Shown: one piece after another, positions 32,917 through 42,015 of the stretch
Position numbering within the stretch: the stretch's first letter is position 1
How the letters are laid out: each line of letters starts with the position of its first letter
From: an uncultured Bacteroidales bacterium
GTDB taxonomy: Bacteria > Bacteroidota > Bacteroidia > Bacteroidales > Bacteroidaceae
DNA: 64,000 bases
NCBI GenBank assembly: GCA_902768605.1
Contig: CACXLY010000012.1
Span: forward strand, 1-64,000
Direction of reading: 5' to 3'
Made by a program: the position numbers and the translations under genes
Notes under the pieces: generated by a model
Seen by the model: only the letters and a program-made list of their open reading frames with translations
Database searches by the model: none
What the model was told of the DNA's origin: nothing

Positions 32917-35900
32917 ATGAAAAGAAACAAATTCTTAACCTTGTTCGCTGCAGTGCTGATGCTACTCGGCGTACAAAGTGCCAATGCCATCACCCTGCAA
33001 GTGGTGGACGGCACAAATGGAGGCTCTATTGCCCGTCTGGTTGACGGTAATAACGGCTCCAAGTGGGAAGGCGGCTTCAATGGCGGACAGTACGTCATCC
33101 TGAAGAATGCCGCAAACCTGCCCGTCATCCCCGGCAACTACACGATTGTAACGGGTAATGACAATGCAACGTGGAACGGTCGCGGATGGAAGGCATGGAA
33201 GATCTTCGGCGCCAACTTCGCGTATGACGCTGCCGCAAGTCGCGACGCAGCTGACTGGGTATTGCTTGACGAGAAGAGCAACATCACCCAGGACATCGTT
33301 CCTGACGTGAACAGCACTCCGTTCGACTTCAACTTCTCTGAGGCTATCACAAAGGGCTACGTTTACTTCAAGATCGAGGTTCTCGAGCTGCAGGGCGCAG
33401 GCTACATGCAGATGTGTGAGTTCATCCTCAACAACTGCACGGTGGACAGCTCTTTCGCTGATGTTTTGACCAGCTATGACCCATCAGAGTCAGATGCTGA
33501 CCTCGCGAATGCCTATGCAGAAGGACTGGCTGCCCTCAGTGCTGCTACGACTACGGAGGAGACCGAAGCTGCAATGTCTACGCTGGCTGACTTGCGCCAG
33601 AAGATGGAAACCATCAACAGCGGCAGATTTGTTGCCCTCAGCTGGGCAGCTGGCAATTGGGGCGACGGTCCTGGCTCCAACTTGGTCGATAAGAAGGAAA
33701 ACACAAAGTGGGGCGGTAACTTCGATGGCACCAACCCGCAGTACGTCATTTTCCGTGGCAAGTCCATGCAACCCTTCTTCTACAAGCTCGTGACAGGTAA
33801 CGACACAGCAACCAACACAGGCCGTAACTGGAAGACATGGAAAGTCTTTGGCGGCAACTTCGCTTCAGAAGCTGAAGCCACACAGGACGCCGCTGGCTGG
33901 GTAGCTCTCGACGACAGAGTTGACGTAACTGAAGAGTACCTGCCCATGAAGAACTTCTATCCCGCTACATTCGACTTCAATCAGGGTGTATCGGAAGCAT
34001 ATTCTTATTATAAGGTAGAGGTTTATGCACCTCATTCAGGCACTCAGCATCAGATGTCCGAGATGTATCTCTGCACACAGGAAGAGTTCGAGGCTATCCG
34101 TGCTCCCTACGTGGAAGAGTTCGCAGAGTTCGCAGCTGGTTTGGACGCATTGGTAGTTGAGTCTGATATGGAAGCTTCCAAGACGACCTTCGCAGAGCTT
34201 TATGCAGAGCTGCAGACAACAAGCGATGCAGTTCGCCTGACCAAGATCTACAACGACCTTGTTGCTCTGAGAGATGCTCTTCTGGAATCTTCTGCATTCG
34301 CAACAGGCGGCTATCGTGCCCTCTCCGGCAACACCGCTTGGGGCGACGGAGAGAACTGGACGAAGCTGGTTGACGGCGACACCACCACCAAGTGGGGCGG
34401 CGGTATGCCATCAGAAGGCTCATTCGTTATCTTCAAGCAATACGCAGCTGGTCAGTACAACGTCTATAAGTTGGTTACCGGCAACGACACAAAGAGCAGC
34501 CCGGGACGTAACTGGAAGAAGTGGAAGATCTACGGCGCCAATCCTAAGCTTGTCTCCGGCACCCCCGAAGCAGAGCAGGTTACTCGCGACCTCAGCTCTT
34601 GGACGTTGCTCGACCAAAAGGAAGACATCGGACAGGATCTCCTGCCTGGTGATAACTTCACATCTGCTTTCTTCAGCTTCAGCGAGGCTTGGGCCAAGAG
34701 CTACAAGTACTTCAAGATTGAAGTAGAGGAAGCTTACAATGGTAGCTCAATCCAGATGTCTGAGTTCAGAATGCTTACCGACGAAGAGTGGGAAGCTGAA
34801 CGTCAAGCTTACATCGACGACTTGATGATACGCGCTTCTGTTCTCGCAACATCACTTGGAGATGTTGTCATTCCCGTATCTCTGCAGAACGAGATACTGG
34901 CAGAGTCTCAGGCTTTGGCTCTCGCTGTTACGACAGCAACGCCGGAACAGCTCCTCCCAGCTTATAACGCAGCTCTGCAGTACATGGCAGATGCTCCTGC
35001 TCTCATAGCAGATTATGCCCTCGTTCCCGTAGAAGGCGTTTATCAGATTGCCAATCTTAACCAACTTAAGACATTCCAGGAGGTAGTAAATGCTGGTGAG
35101 AACACTATTGATGCAGTCCTCACTGCTGACATCACCATGGATAGAGATGTAGATTGGAATCCCATCGGTACTCCTGATGTTCCCTTCAAGGGCACATTCG
35201 ACGGCCAAGGCCATGCATTCACCTACTTCTATGGAACAACAGATGCAGCCGTTGGTAAGTATGGTCTCTTCGGTAACATCGAAGGTGCTACCGTCAAGAA
35301 CTTCAGCATCTCCGGTCATTTGACAGTTCCCGAAGGCGCAGCAAACGGTTCTGGCGTTATCGGTTGGGCTACAAGCAGTACTATCTCCAATATCTACTCA
35401 ACTTTGGATATTGAAGCTGGTGACAATGGTGCAAAGCACGTCGGTGGCGTTGTAGGTTCTGCTCAGGGCGGTGCCAACACCATCACCAACTGTACATTTG
35501 ATGGTTATCTGACTGTAGGTGCTGGCAGCCATGACTGCTTCGGTGGCGTTATCGGTTACATGTCAAGCGACAAGGTTCTTAACTGTGCTAACTATGGTAC
35601 CGTTGAATACTACCAAGAAAACTGTTATGCTGGTGGTATCATTGGTTACATCAACAACGCTAACCCAACTGTTGCTAACTGCTTGAGCGTAGGTGCAGTT
35701 ACTTATAAGGGCGTAGGCACAGCATCTTATGGTGGTGCTATCATTGGCAGACACAGAAAGGATGCAGCAAACGTGAAGAACAACTACTGGCTCGAAGGCA
35801 GTGCAAAGGCAGCCAGCAGCGATAAGGTTCTCGCAGCTCCCGCTGCTACAGAAGTTACAGCAGAGCAGCTCGCTAGCGGTGAGATTACCTTCAAGCTGAA

Positions 35901-38055
35901 TAATGGTGAAGTAGAAGACGTTGCTTGGTACCAGAACCTGGATAAGAGGTCATTCAAGGCTGAGCAGTATGTCGTAACAGCTGACGGCACAGCAGAAGAA
36001 CCGACTGCTGCCGACGTTACCTTGACAAACGCAGCCGACGGCACTTACACCTTCACGCTGCCCAACTTCACGCTCAACATTCTCGGCATGTCTCTGCCCG
36101 TTGGCGACATCAGCCTCACTGGCGTTGAAATCGCTGACGACGGCACATTCAGCCAGACTGGCACATATACTGTTCCCGCAGAGAACATTCCTGCTGCATT
36201 GGCTGCTTATGCTGCCTTCTTCCAGAGCATTCCTTACACACTCACTGGTAAGGTTAACGAGGAGAAACTCTATGCAGTTGTTGACCTGACAGTTAATGTC
36301 GGCTCTGCTCATACAGTCAATGTAGTGGCTGGTGTTGACGACTTCGAGGCTGTTGCTCCCGCTCTTGCTGAAGGCGACGCATATCCTGTTCTCGACGCAA
36401 CTCACAGCATTGTTTACCCGGCAGGTCAGCTGCACTGCGACGGCACTCCGTATGCTGCTTTCGAAGCTTACTCCAACGATCCCGCAGCCTTTATTCAGGA
36501 TTCTCATGACTTCGTTGATGGCATTTGCTCATATTGCGGAATTATTGATGAAACATATATGACTCCGAATGCAGACGGCTTCTTCGAGATTGCCGATGGC
36601 AAGCAACTCCAGTGGTTCGCTGGTTATGTTAAGCAGGCTGATCCCGCAGCCAACGGTCTCCTTGTGGCTGACATCGACCTCTTCGATGTAATCGCAGACG
36701 AAAGCCTGAAGTTCTCTATCGGTACAGATGCTGTTCCCTTCACGGGCGTATTCGATGGTGACGGACATACCATCTTCGACATCACCTATACCGCAAAGGG
36801 TCAGTACAACAGCTTGTTCGGTAAGATTGGCGGTAGCGCTGTCGTGAAGAACTTCCGCGCAATCGGTACCATTAAGGTTTCTTCTGAAGTTACTGGCAGA
36901 GCAGTCGCATTGATTTCTATGGCAGGAGGCGATGATGTTCGCATCAGCAACGTTTATAGCGACGTATACTTCAACAACGAACTGGCAGGTGCTCAGGTAG
37001 GTGGTATCCTCGGTGGTGCCCTCAATGGTCACACGACAATTGACCGTTGCCAATACATTGGTGAATTGGACGGTAACGACGCAGGTGGCAGTGGCAACTA
37101 TGGCGGTATCGCAGCCTATGCAAACAACAACGCTGCTTGCTTCCTCACCATTACCAACTGTCTGTTCGACGGCAAGCTCATCAACTCTGCAGAGACTCCG
37201 GGCGACTGCACATTCGGTGGCATGGTTGGCTACAGCAATGGCGCATTCGTTACGATTCAGAACTGCTTGTCAGTCGGTACTGTTCAGTCTACGAAGGCTG
37301 GCCAGTTCTTCGGCGCTGTCAAGAATGCCAAGTCTGCTATCATCAACAGCTACTATCAGGGCGAGAACGTTAACAGCTCATCAAGCACTGTAACCACGAC
37401 TCCTGAGGATGCCACAAAGGCTACCGACGAACAACTCCAAAATGGCTTCGTTGCAGCTAAGCTGGCTCCCGCGTTCCGTCAAATGATCGGAAGCGCTTAC
37501 CCGACTCTGGACACAGATCTGCCTGTTGTAGCTGAGATCACAAGCGCTGGCTATGCTACGCTTTATCAGGAAGAGACAGACCTTGAGATACCGGCCGGTG
37601 TTGAAGTATTTGCAGGCGTGAAGAGCGGCAACTGGCTTCTCCTCAATGCTATCGAAGGCAAGTTCGCTGCTTCAGAACCCGTCGTTCTGAGAGGCGAAGC
37701 AGGCTTCTACATGTTCTTCCCCACCACAGACGCTACGAAGGCAGCAGCCAACGACCTGAAGGGCACAGCTGAGGGCATTGAAGCCGACGGCAACATGTAC
37801 ATCCTGGCACAGCCCGAAGGCGAAGAGATTGGCTTCTATCGTGCTACTCCCGGCACCACCATCACTCGTGGCAAGGCTTATCTCGAAGATGTTTCCGGCG
37901 TCAAGGCATTCATCTTCGACGAAGATGGTGCAACTGGCATTGCTGAGGTAGAGACAGCCGTCGAGAACGGTGCTATCTACAACGTTGCAGGTCAGCGTCT
38001 CCAGAAGATGCAGAAGGGCATCAACATTGTAGGCAATAAGAAAGTGCTTAAGTAA
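32917..38055 (+). CDS. 1712-residue secreted repeat protein with three discoidin-like modules, GLUG repeats and a calycin-like domain
   Basis: Signal peptide FLTLFAAVLMLLGVQSANA. Three homologous modules (about 40-170, 253-390, 484-625) share L-V-D-x-x-x-x-x-K-W-x-G, L-V-T-G-N-D and G-R-x-W-K-x-W-K, and look like F5/8-type binding domains. Regions about 700-1000 and 1215-1500 are GLUG-motif repeats (FKGTFDGQGHAFTYF; FTGVFDGDGHTIFDI). About 1030-1130 is a calycin-like beta domain (LTGVEIADDGTFSQTGTYTV). The end (AIYNVAGQRLQKMQKGINIV) is a sorting-like tail. No enzyme motif was found, so adhesion or glycan binding at the surface is likely. Codons end in T or A visibly more often than in neighbouring enzyme genes. 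Followed by a hairpin and a 54-residue peptide gene. Confidence 0.88.
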   Translation: MKRNKFLTLFAAVLMLLGVQSANAITLQVVDGTNGGSIARLVDGNNGSKWEGGFNGGQYVILKNAANLPVIPGNYTIVTGNDNATWNGRGWKAWKIFGANFAYDAAASRDAADWVLLDEKSNITQDIVPDVNSTPFDFNFSEAITKGYVYFKIEVLELQGAGYMQMCEFILNNCTVDSSFADVLTSYDPSESDADLANAYAEGLAALSAATTTEETEAAMSTLADLRQKMETINSGRFVALSWAAGNWGDGPGSNLVDKKENTKWGGNFDGTNPQYVIFRGKSMQPFFYKLVTGNDTATNTGRNWKTWKVFGGNFASEAEATQDAAGWVALDDRVDVTEEYLPMKNFYPATFDFNQGVSEAYSYYKVEVYAPHSGTQHQMSEMYLCTQEEFEAIRAPYVEEFAEFAAGLDALVVESDMEASKTTFAELYAELQTTSDAVRLTKIYNDLVALRDALLESSAFATGGYRALSGNTAWGDGENWTKLVDGDTTTKWGGGMPSEGSFVIFKQYAAGQYNVYKLVTGNDTKSSPGRNWKKWKIYGANPKLVSGTPEAEQVTRDLSSWTLLDQKEDIGQDLLPGDNFTSAFFSFSEAWAKSYKYFKIEVEEAYNGSSIQMSEFRMLTDEEWEAERQAYIDDLMIRASVLATSLGDVVIPVSLQNEILAESQALALAVTTATPEQLLPAYNAALQYMADAPALIADYALVPVEGVYQIANLNQLKTFQEVVNAGENTIDAVLTADITMDRDVDWNPIGTPDVPFKGTFDGQGHAFTYFYGTTDAAVGKYGLFGNIEGATVKNFSISGHLTVPEGAANGSGVIGWATSSTISNIYSTLDIEAGDNGAKHVGGVVGSAQGGANTITNCTFDGYLTVGAGSHDCFGGVIGYMSSDKVLNCANYGTVEYYQENCYAGGIIGYINNANPTVANCLSVGAVTYKGVGTASYGGAIIGRHRKDAANVKNNYWLEGSAKAASSDKVLAAPAATEVTAEQLASGEITFKLNNGEVEDVAWYQNLDKRSFKAEQYVVTADGTAEEPTAADVTLTNAADGTYTFTLPNFTLNILGMSLPVGDISLTGVEIADDGTFSQTGTYTVPAENIPAALAAYAAFFQSIPYTLTGKVNEEKLYAVVDLTVNVGSAHTVNVVAGVDDFEAVAPALAEGDAYPVLDATHSIVYPAGQLHCDGTPYAAFEAYSNDPAAFIQDSHDFVDGICSYCGIIDETYMTPNADGFFEIADGKQLQWFAGYVKQADPAANGLLVADIDLFDVIADESLKFSIGTDAVPFTGVFDGDGHTIFDITYTAKGQYNSLFGKIGGSAVVKNFRAIGTIKVSSEVTGRAVALISMAGGDDVRISNVYSDVYFNNELAGAQVGGILGGALNGHTTIDRCQYIGELDGNDAGGSGNYGGIAAYANNNAACFLTITNCLFDGKLINSAETPGDCTFGGMVGYSNGAFVTIQNCLSVGTVQSTKAGQFFGAVKNAKSAIINSYYQGENVNSSSSTVTTTPEDATKATDEQLQNGFVAAKLAPAFRQMIGSAYPTLDTDLPVVAEITSAGYATLYQEETDLEIPAGVEVFAGVKSGNWLLLNAIEGKFAASEPVVLRGEAGFYMFFPTTDATKAAANDLKGTAEGIEADGNMYILAQPEGEEIGFYRATPGTTITRGKAYLEDVSGVKAFIFDEDGATGIAEVETAVENGAIYNVAGQRLQKMQKGINIVGNKKVLK

Positions 38056-38063
38056 ACAGAAAA

Positions 38064-38096
38064 CCTCCGCCTCCCCCGAAAGGGGGCAGGCAGAGG
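38064..38096 (+). terminator. GC-rich hairpin between the large protein gene and the peptide gene
   Basis: Stem CCTCCGCCTCCCCC / GGGGGCAGGCAGAGG around GAAA, with one bulge and one mismatch. No T-run follows, so it may attenuate or protect mRNA ends rather than fully terminate. The C-rich core recalls the paired palindromes. Confidence 0.55.
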
Positions 38097-38133
38097 CATA
38101 TTAACAAAGTAATTATATCAACACTTAAATATT

Positions 38134-38298
38134 ATGACTATGAAATATATAGCACCTGCAATGCAGATAGAAGAGGCTATGGCAGCACAGATGATTGCCG
38201 ACAGCCTGAAAGTCAACAAGGACAGCGACAAGACCGTTGACGGCGACAAGACAATGACCAAGGAAGATGCCGCTTGGGACATCTGGGGCGACAACTGA
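38134..38298 (+). CDS. 54-residue peptide with acidic C-terminus ending WDIWGDN
   Basis: Small gene: ATG 38134, or 38140 for a 52-residue form beginning MKYIAPAMQIEEAMAAQMIA. The second half is charged (DSLKVNKDSDKTVDGDKT, then MTKEDAAWDIWGDN). There is no signal peptide or membrane helix. It lies 78 bp after the 1712-residue gene and is followed by a strong terminator, which supports a real transcript end after it. The pattern of a short MK-Y-I-x-P start and a W-D-I-W end resembles small uncharacterised proteins I recall from Prevotella, but I cannot check that here. It could be a precursor peptide or a small regulator. Confidence 0.72.
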   Translation: MTMKYIAPAMQIEEAMAAQMIADSLKVNKDSDKTVDGDKTMTKEDAAWDIWGDN

Positions 38299-38392
38299 GA
38301 ATGAGCCCGCGCAATATCAAGCGAGCTTGAATATTGCCGAGCGAAAGCAGTTGCGACCTTTGTGTCAAGACGACTTCCTTAATCAATAGAAG

Positions 38393-38424
38393 AAGGCAGT
38401 TCCCTTACGGGGGCTGCCTTTTTT
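38393..38424 (+). terminator. Rho-independent terminator after the peptide gene
   Basis: AAGGCAG(T)TCCC, TTAC, GGGGGCTGCCTT followed by TTTT. A smaller hairpin (GCAATATCAAGC / GCTTGAATATTGC, 38311-38337) lies just before it. Confidence 0.85.
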
Positions 38425-38427
38425 ATG

Positions 38428-38753
38428 TTTCCATATAAACGGCCTTGCATGTTTTGTTCTATTGCTGTCCGGAGAAATTTTCTCTCTCTTCCTTTTAGGT
38501 CCTCTCTCATCGGTGTTTCTAACGAATAGCAGCTAATGGAGGCTTGCCAAAAGTCTCGAAGAGACGAAAGACCACAGACGGGGGTGTTAACCCCCGGTAA
38601 TGTTGCGACGACAGAGAAAGTCCTGAAAGGACGAGTCCCGGGGGTTACACCCCCGTCTGTAGTCTTTCGCACCTTGACTATCGTCGACCTTTGGTTCGGC
38701 GCTTTTCCCCGGACAGCAATATTTCCATATAAACGGCCTTGCATGTTTTGTTC
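38428..38753. mobile_element. MITE-like block: 32-bp direct repeats, inner inverted ends, central hairpin
   Basis: A perfect 32-bp repeat beginning TTTCCATATAAACGGCCTTG occurs at 38428-38459 and 38722-38753. Just inside lie inverted ends TATTGCTGTCCGG (38460) and CCGGACAGCAATA (ending 38721). The centre holds a long hairpin (38565-38669). No transposase is present. This could be a non-autonomous element or a composite of dispersed repeats. Confidence 0.6.
38565..38669. repeat. REP-like hairpin with 30-bp arms
   Basis: Left arm CGAAAGACCACAGACGGGGG... (38565-38595) and right arm ending CCCCCGTCTGTAGTCTTTCG (38640-38669) match except for one gap and one base. Each arm contains its own palindrome GGGGGTG(T)TAACCCCC. 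The loop contains GTCCTGAAAGGAC, and GTCTCGAAGAGAC flanks the left arm. Confidence 0.88.
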
Positions 38754-38847
38754 CGGATTCCTAACGTCCTGGTGCACGAGCTGACACGTCTCGTTGCACG
38801 ATTCGGAACGTCTCGCCACACGGCCCTACACGTTGCATTGCTTGCAA

Positions 38848-38907
38848 GTACATGAACTTGCAATTGAATGTACATGAACTTGCAATTGCATGTACATGTA
38901 CTTGCAA
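38848..38907. repeat. 22-bp-period array, nearly three units
   Basis: Units at 38848, 38870 and 38892: GTACATGAACTTGCAATTGA, then AT or CAT. The period is exactly 22 as in the other arrays, but the word is different. The rest of the 38299-38979 gap outside the listed elements holds no gene I can support. Confidence 0.85.
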
Positions 38908-38979
38908 ACTATCCTACACGTGGCGTCGGGCATCAGGACTTGTCATGCCGGGCGACGTGACACGTGCTGCGGGCTGTTG

Positions 38980-39432
38980 CTACTCGTCGATTCTGATGCC
39001 GAGTTCTGTGATGTCGGGGATTACCTCATGCCTCATGAGGTGGCGGATGCGTACGGAGCCGCTCTGGCCTTTCTGCAAATGGAAAGGCACGTGCTGCGAC
39101 TCGTACTGATGGTGGTTGACGCCGGGGCTGAGGGCAAAGCCCTCGTCGTCGGTCAGAAGATAGCGGACAGTGTCGCACCTGTAGAAGATGGGCGACGTGA
39201 GACGTTGCTCGACGGCAAGCACGACGTCGCGGTAGCGGAGGTTTGCCGTCGTGCGAAGTCCTACGAACAGCGTGCCGTCGATGTCCCTCTCGGCCTTCGG
39301 GAGGTCGAACTGCATGGTGTCGCGCCTGTCCCAACCCTCCGGGGGCAGCGGCTTGTAGCGATGAAACACCGTGCCTCCCGTGCAGGCAGACAGCGACAAT
39401 GCAATCAGGGAACAGACTAATGCTCGGGACAT
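38980..39432 (-). CDS. gldH: Gliding motility lipoprotein GldH
   Basis: 150 residues from ATG 39432. The frame is open much further upstream, but this start gives the lipoprotein signal VCSLIALSLSACTGG. Typical GldH features follow: Y-x-P-L-P-P-E-G-W-x-R-x-D-T-M-x-F-D-L-P near residue 30-50 and the ending IPDITELGIRI. GldH is needed for gliding in Flavobacterium. In non-gliding Bacteroidales its homologue is kept, usually next to the PSP1 protein as here. Last gene of the holB-ricT-gldH run. Confidence 0.88.
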   Translation of the reverse strand: MSRALVCSLIALSLSACTGGTVFHRYKPLPPEGWDRRDTMQFDLPKAERDIDGTLFVGLRTTANLRYRDVVLAVEQRLTSPIFYRCDTVRYLLTDDEGFALSPGVNHHQYESQHVPFHLQKGQSGSVRIRHLMRHEVIPDITELGIRIDE

Positions 39433-39490
39433 CGGTTTATGTAAAGAGGGCGTGCCGGATGCGGACCTGCAGCAGCGGGTTCGGATGCGC

Positions 39491-40603
39491 TTACGCATTA
39501 TCACTGTTGCGCGGTTTGCTCTTGTGTTTCTTCTTGCGCTTTTTCTTATCGAAGCGGTTGAGGTCTTCCTGCGTAGCGAGGTCGAGAGGGCGTTCCGGCT
39601 CACGGCGTCCGCCTTCCTCGAGCGAGACGGGCTTCTCGCCACGCTTGTTCATGTCGATGATGGCATTAGCCCGTTCGGCACTGATGGTGACGAGGTTGGC
39701 TGCGTTGCGTCGGTCGGTGGAATAGGTGACCTGCCCGGAGAGGATGTCGGCCTTGAAGAAGTAGTAGTCGGAATCCATGGTGAAGAGCATCACGTCGCGG
39801 GGCGGCAGTTTGCGGTATGCCTCGACGTACTGGTCCACCTCGTAATTCATGCAGCACTTCAGCTTGGCGCATTGCCCCGCCAGTTTCTGCGGATTGAGGC
39901 TCAGGTCCTGAAAGCGTGCGGCTCCCGTGCCGACGCTCTGGAAGTTCTTCATCCATCCGGCGCAGCACAGCTCGCGTCCGCAGGGGCCGAAGCCGCCGAT
40001 GCGGCCTGCCTCCTGACGCGCTCCGATCTGTTTCATTTCGATGCGTACGTGGAAGACGTCAGCAAGCACCTTGATGAGCTGGCGGAAGTCGACGCGCCCG
40101 TCGGCAATGTAGTAGAAGATGGCCTTGTTTCCGTCGCCCTGATACTCCACGTCGCCGATCTTCATCTCAAGGCCGAGGTCCTTGGCTATCTGCCGGCTCT
40201 GTATCATCGTGTCGTGCTCGCGCGACTTCGCCTCGGCATAGCGCTCCATGTCGGTATCGCGCGCCAGGCGGTAAATCTTGCGTATCTCCTCGTTCGGCTT
40301 CAGGTTGGCATGCTTCATCTGCAGCGGCACGAGCTTGCCGGTCAGCGAGACGACGCCGATGTCGTGACCCGGGTTGGACTCGACGGCCACGATATCGCCC
40401 TTCTTGAGCGGCAGGTTGTCGCAGTTGTGGAAATATGCTTTGCGAGTGTTCTTGAACTGTACCTCCACGAGGTCCGTCACCTCGCTGTTGCCGGGCACAT
40501 CGGCCAGGTAGTCGTAGGTGTTGAGTTGGGCGTAGTGCCCCGTATTGGCGCTTTGGGCCGAGAAACCGTGCCCGCGCTCACCGCTAATGTAATCCTTTTC
40601 CAT
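39491..40603 (-). CDS. ricT: RicT/YaaT-like PSP1 domain protein
   Basis: 370 residues. The PSP1 core carries the cysteine clusters GPCGRELCCAGW and LAGQCAKLKCCMNYE, which in Bacillus RicT/RicA/RicF help hold Fe-S clusters in a complex controlling RNase Y-dependent processing. The C-terminus is a lysine-rich tail (NRFDKKKRKKKHKSKPRNSD). In Bacteroidetes the gene normally lies between holB and gldH, as here. The function in this phylum is not established. Confidence 0.9.
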   Translation of the reverse strand: MEKDYISGERGHGFSAQSANTGHYAQLNTYDYLADVPGNSEVTDLVEVQFKNTRKAYFHNCDNLPLKKGDIVAVESNPGHDIGVVSLTGKLVPLQMKHANLKPNEEIRKIYRLARDTDMERYAEAKSREHDTMIQSRQIAKDLGLEMKIGDVEYQGDGNKAIFYYIADGRVDFRQLIKVLADVFHVRIEMKQIGARQEAGRIGGFGPCGRELCCAGWMKNFQSVGTGAARFQDLSLNPQKLAGQCAKLKCCMNYEVDQYVEAYRKLPPRDVMLFTMDSDYYFFKADILSGQVTYSTDRRNAANLVTISAERANAIIDMNKRGEKPVSLEEGGRREPERPLDLATQEDLNRFDKKKRKKKHKSKPRNSDNA

Positions 40604-40616
40604 TGTCGTTATTTAA

Positions 40617-40735
40617 TCAAGAATCAAAAGAGGGGAATTGAGAATTGATTCCCGCCATGAGTGGCAGAGCCGGATGTGCAGGTTCTTCTCCATTCCATTC
40701 TTCATTTTCAATTCTTAATCCTTAATTCTTAATTC
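40617..40735. repeat. Inverted pair of heptamer arrays between holB and ricT
   Basis: Left words GAATCAA, GAATTGA, GAATTGA. Right words ATTCTTC, ATTTTCA, ATTCTTA, ATCCTTA, ATTCTTA, ATTCTTT. The two sides are complementary in type. The right array runs into the last codons of holB. Confidence 0.78.
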
Positions 40736-41853
40736 TTTAGTAATATTATCATTTTCAGGGCGAGGTCGAAGAAGACCATGCGTGCGCTGACGTTCTGCGC
40801 GATGTCGCGGGCGGCGTCGCTCAGCTCGTTCATGATGCCGACGACGTTGCGCTCGTTGATGAACGGCGCGAAGCGCGTGCTGAAGTTCTCCTCCTCGCGG
40901 CCGAGGAAGTTTATCTTGGGTTGGTGGAAGTTGTAGATATAGTTCTCGCGCAGCTGCCTCTGGAAATACTCGAGCATGCGCTTCTGCCTCTCGCGGCCGA
41001 GCTCGCTGACGGCGAGCGCCCACTGCTGCATTTCCTTGATGCGGCGCCCGTAGCTGTGGCGCATCAGCTGTACGAAGAGGTCGAAGAACATCTGCTGCTC
41101 CGAGTCGCGCTGCATGCGTTTCAGCGCCTCGGTGTAGCTGCCCTGGGCGATGTGGGCCAGCAGGGCCGCATCCTCAGGCTGCAGGTGGTGACGCTCCTGC
41201 AAAGCCTTGCTGACGACCTCTTCCGGCAGAGCCGGCACGTTGATGCGCTGCACGCGGCTCTGTATCGTGCCGAGCACGAGGTCGGGCTCTTGGCTGACGA
41301 GCAGGAAATGCGTGCCGACGGGAGGCTCCTCGATGAGCTTCAGCAGCTTGTTGCCCGTCTGTTCGTTCATGCGCTCCGGCAGCCACAGCACGACCACCTT
41401 ACGTCCGCCCTGGCTCGACTTAAGCGACAGCTTGCGCTGCAGGTTGTCGCTCTCCTGCACGTAGATTACTATCTGCTGGTTCTCGGCACCGATATCCTCG
41501 AGCCAGTCCTCCGTGTCGAAGTAGGGAGAGCTATTGAGCTGATTGCGCCACTCCTCGAGAAAGTCGTCGGAAACCGGCTTGTCGCTGCTCTTACCTTTAT
41601 ATATAGGAAAGGAGAAGTGCAGGTCGGGATGTGCCCAGAGCGACGACATCCGGCAGTCGGGGCACACGCCGCAGGCGCCGTCGTCACTTGGGTGCTGGCA
41701 GAGCAGCATCTGAGCGAAGGCCAGAGCCAACGGCAGCTTGCCTGCCCCGCGAGGTCCGCAGAACATGACGGCATGCGGCAACTTCTTCTCTTGCAGCAGC
41801 CTACGAAGGTGCACCTTAACTTCTTCCTGTCCTATGATATCGTTGAAAGTCAC
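40729..41853 (-). CDS. holB: DNA polymerase III subunit delta prime
   Basis: 374 residues. Clamp-loader AAA+ fold: FNDIIGQEEVKVHLRRLLQE at the start, P-loop-like GPRGAGKLPLALAFAQ and a zinc-binding Cys set (CGVCPDCRM). The P-loop has Leu where ATP-binding clamp-loader subunits have Thr or Ser, as is common in delta prime, which does not hydrolyse ATP. Acts in the cytoplasm in loading the sliding clamp. First gene of the run with ricT and gldH. Divergent from the dehydrogenase at 42016. Confidence 0.92.
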   Translation of the reverse strand: MTFNDIIGQEEVKVHLRRLLQEKKLPHAVMFCGPRGAGKLPLALAFAQMLLCQHPSDDGACGVCPDCRMSSLWAHPDLHFSFPIYKGKSSDKPVSDDFLEEWRNQLNSSPYFDTEDWLEDIGAENQQIVIYVQESDNLQRKLSLKSSQGGRKVVVLWLPERMNEQTGNKLLKLIEEPPVGTHFLLVSQEPDLVLGTIQSRVQRINVPALPEEVVSKALQERHHLQPEDAALLAHIAQGSYTEALKRMQRDSEQQMFFDLFVQLMRHSYGRRIKEMQQWALAVSELGRERQKRMLEYFQRQLRENYIYNFHQPKINFLGREEENFSTRFAPFINERNVVGIMNELSDAARDIAQNVSARMVFFDLALKMIILLKN

Positions 41854-41896
41854 CTCTTATTTACCATTTAATCATTTGCCATTTACCTTTTGTTTG

Positions 41897-41904
41897 CAAA
41901 GGTA
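41897..41904 (-). promoter_or_regulatory. -7 promoter box of holB
   Basis: Minus-strand TACCTTTG about 45 bp before the holB ATG. No matching -33 box. Confidence 0.55.
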
Positions 41905-41917
41905 CAAAGTTTTTTTG

Positions 41918-41945
41918 GATTAGAGATTAGAGATTGAGGATTATT
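41918..41945 (+). repeat. Heptamer array in the holB/dehydrogenase divergent region
   Basis: GATTAGA, GATTAGA, GATTGAG, GATTATT, lying directly upstream of the -7 box at 41949, where the -33 box would be expected. Confidence 0.82.
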
Positions 41946-41948
41946 TCG

Positions 41949-41956
41949 TATCTTTG
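41949..41956 (+). promoter_or_regulatory. -7 promoter box of the nucleotide-sugar dehydrogenase gene
   Basis: TATCTTTG, 60 bp before the ATG at 42016. The -33 position is occupied by the heptamer array. Confidence 0.65.
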
Positions 41957-42015
41957 CACAGAAAAAGGAAATACGCAAAAGTAAAAAGGCAAATAACAAA
42001 CAGCAAAACGGTTAA

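Noticed and set aside
38379..38819. Minus-strand frame of 146 codons with a repeated 12-residue peptide
   Set aside because: It covers the MITE-like direct repeats and the REP-like hairpin, and the repeated peptide is simply the 32-bp repeat translated twice. No family resemblance or promoter.
38980..39642. Longer GldH with 70 extra N-terminal residues
   Set aside because: The extra part is an arginine-rich antisense-like reading of the ricT end. The lipoprotein signal starts at 39432.
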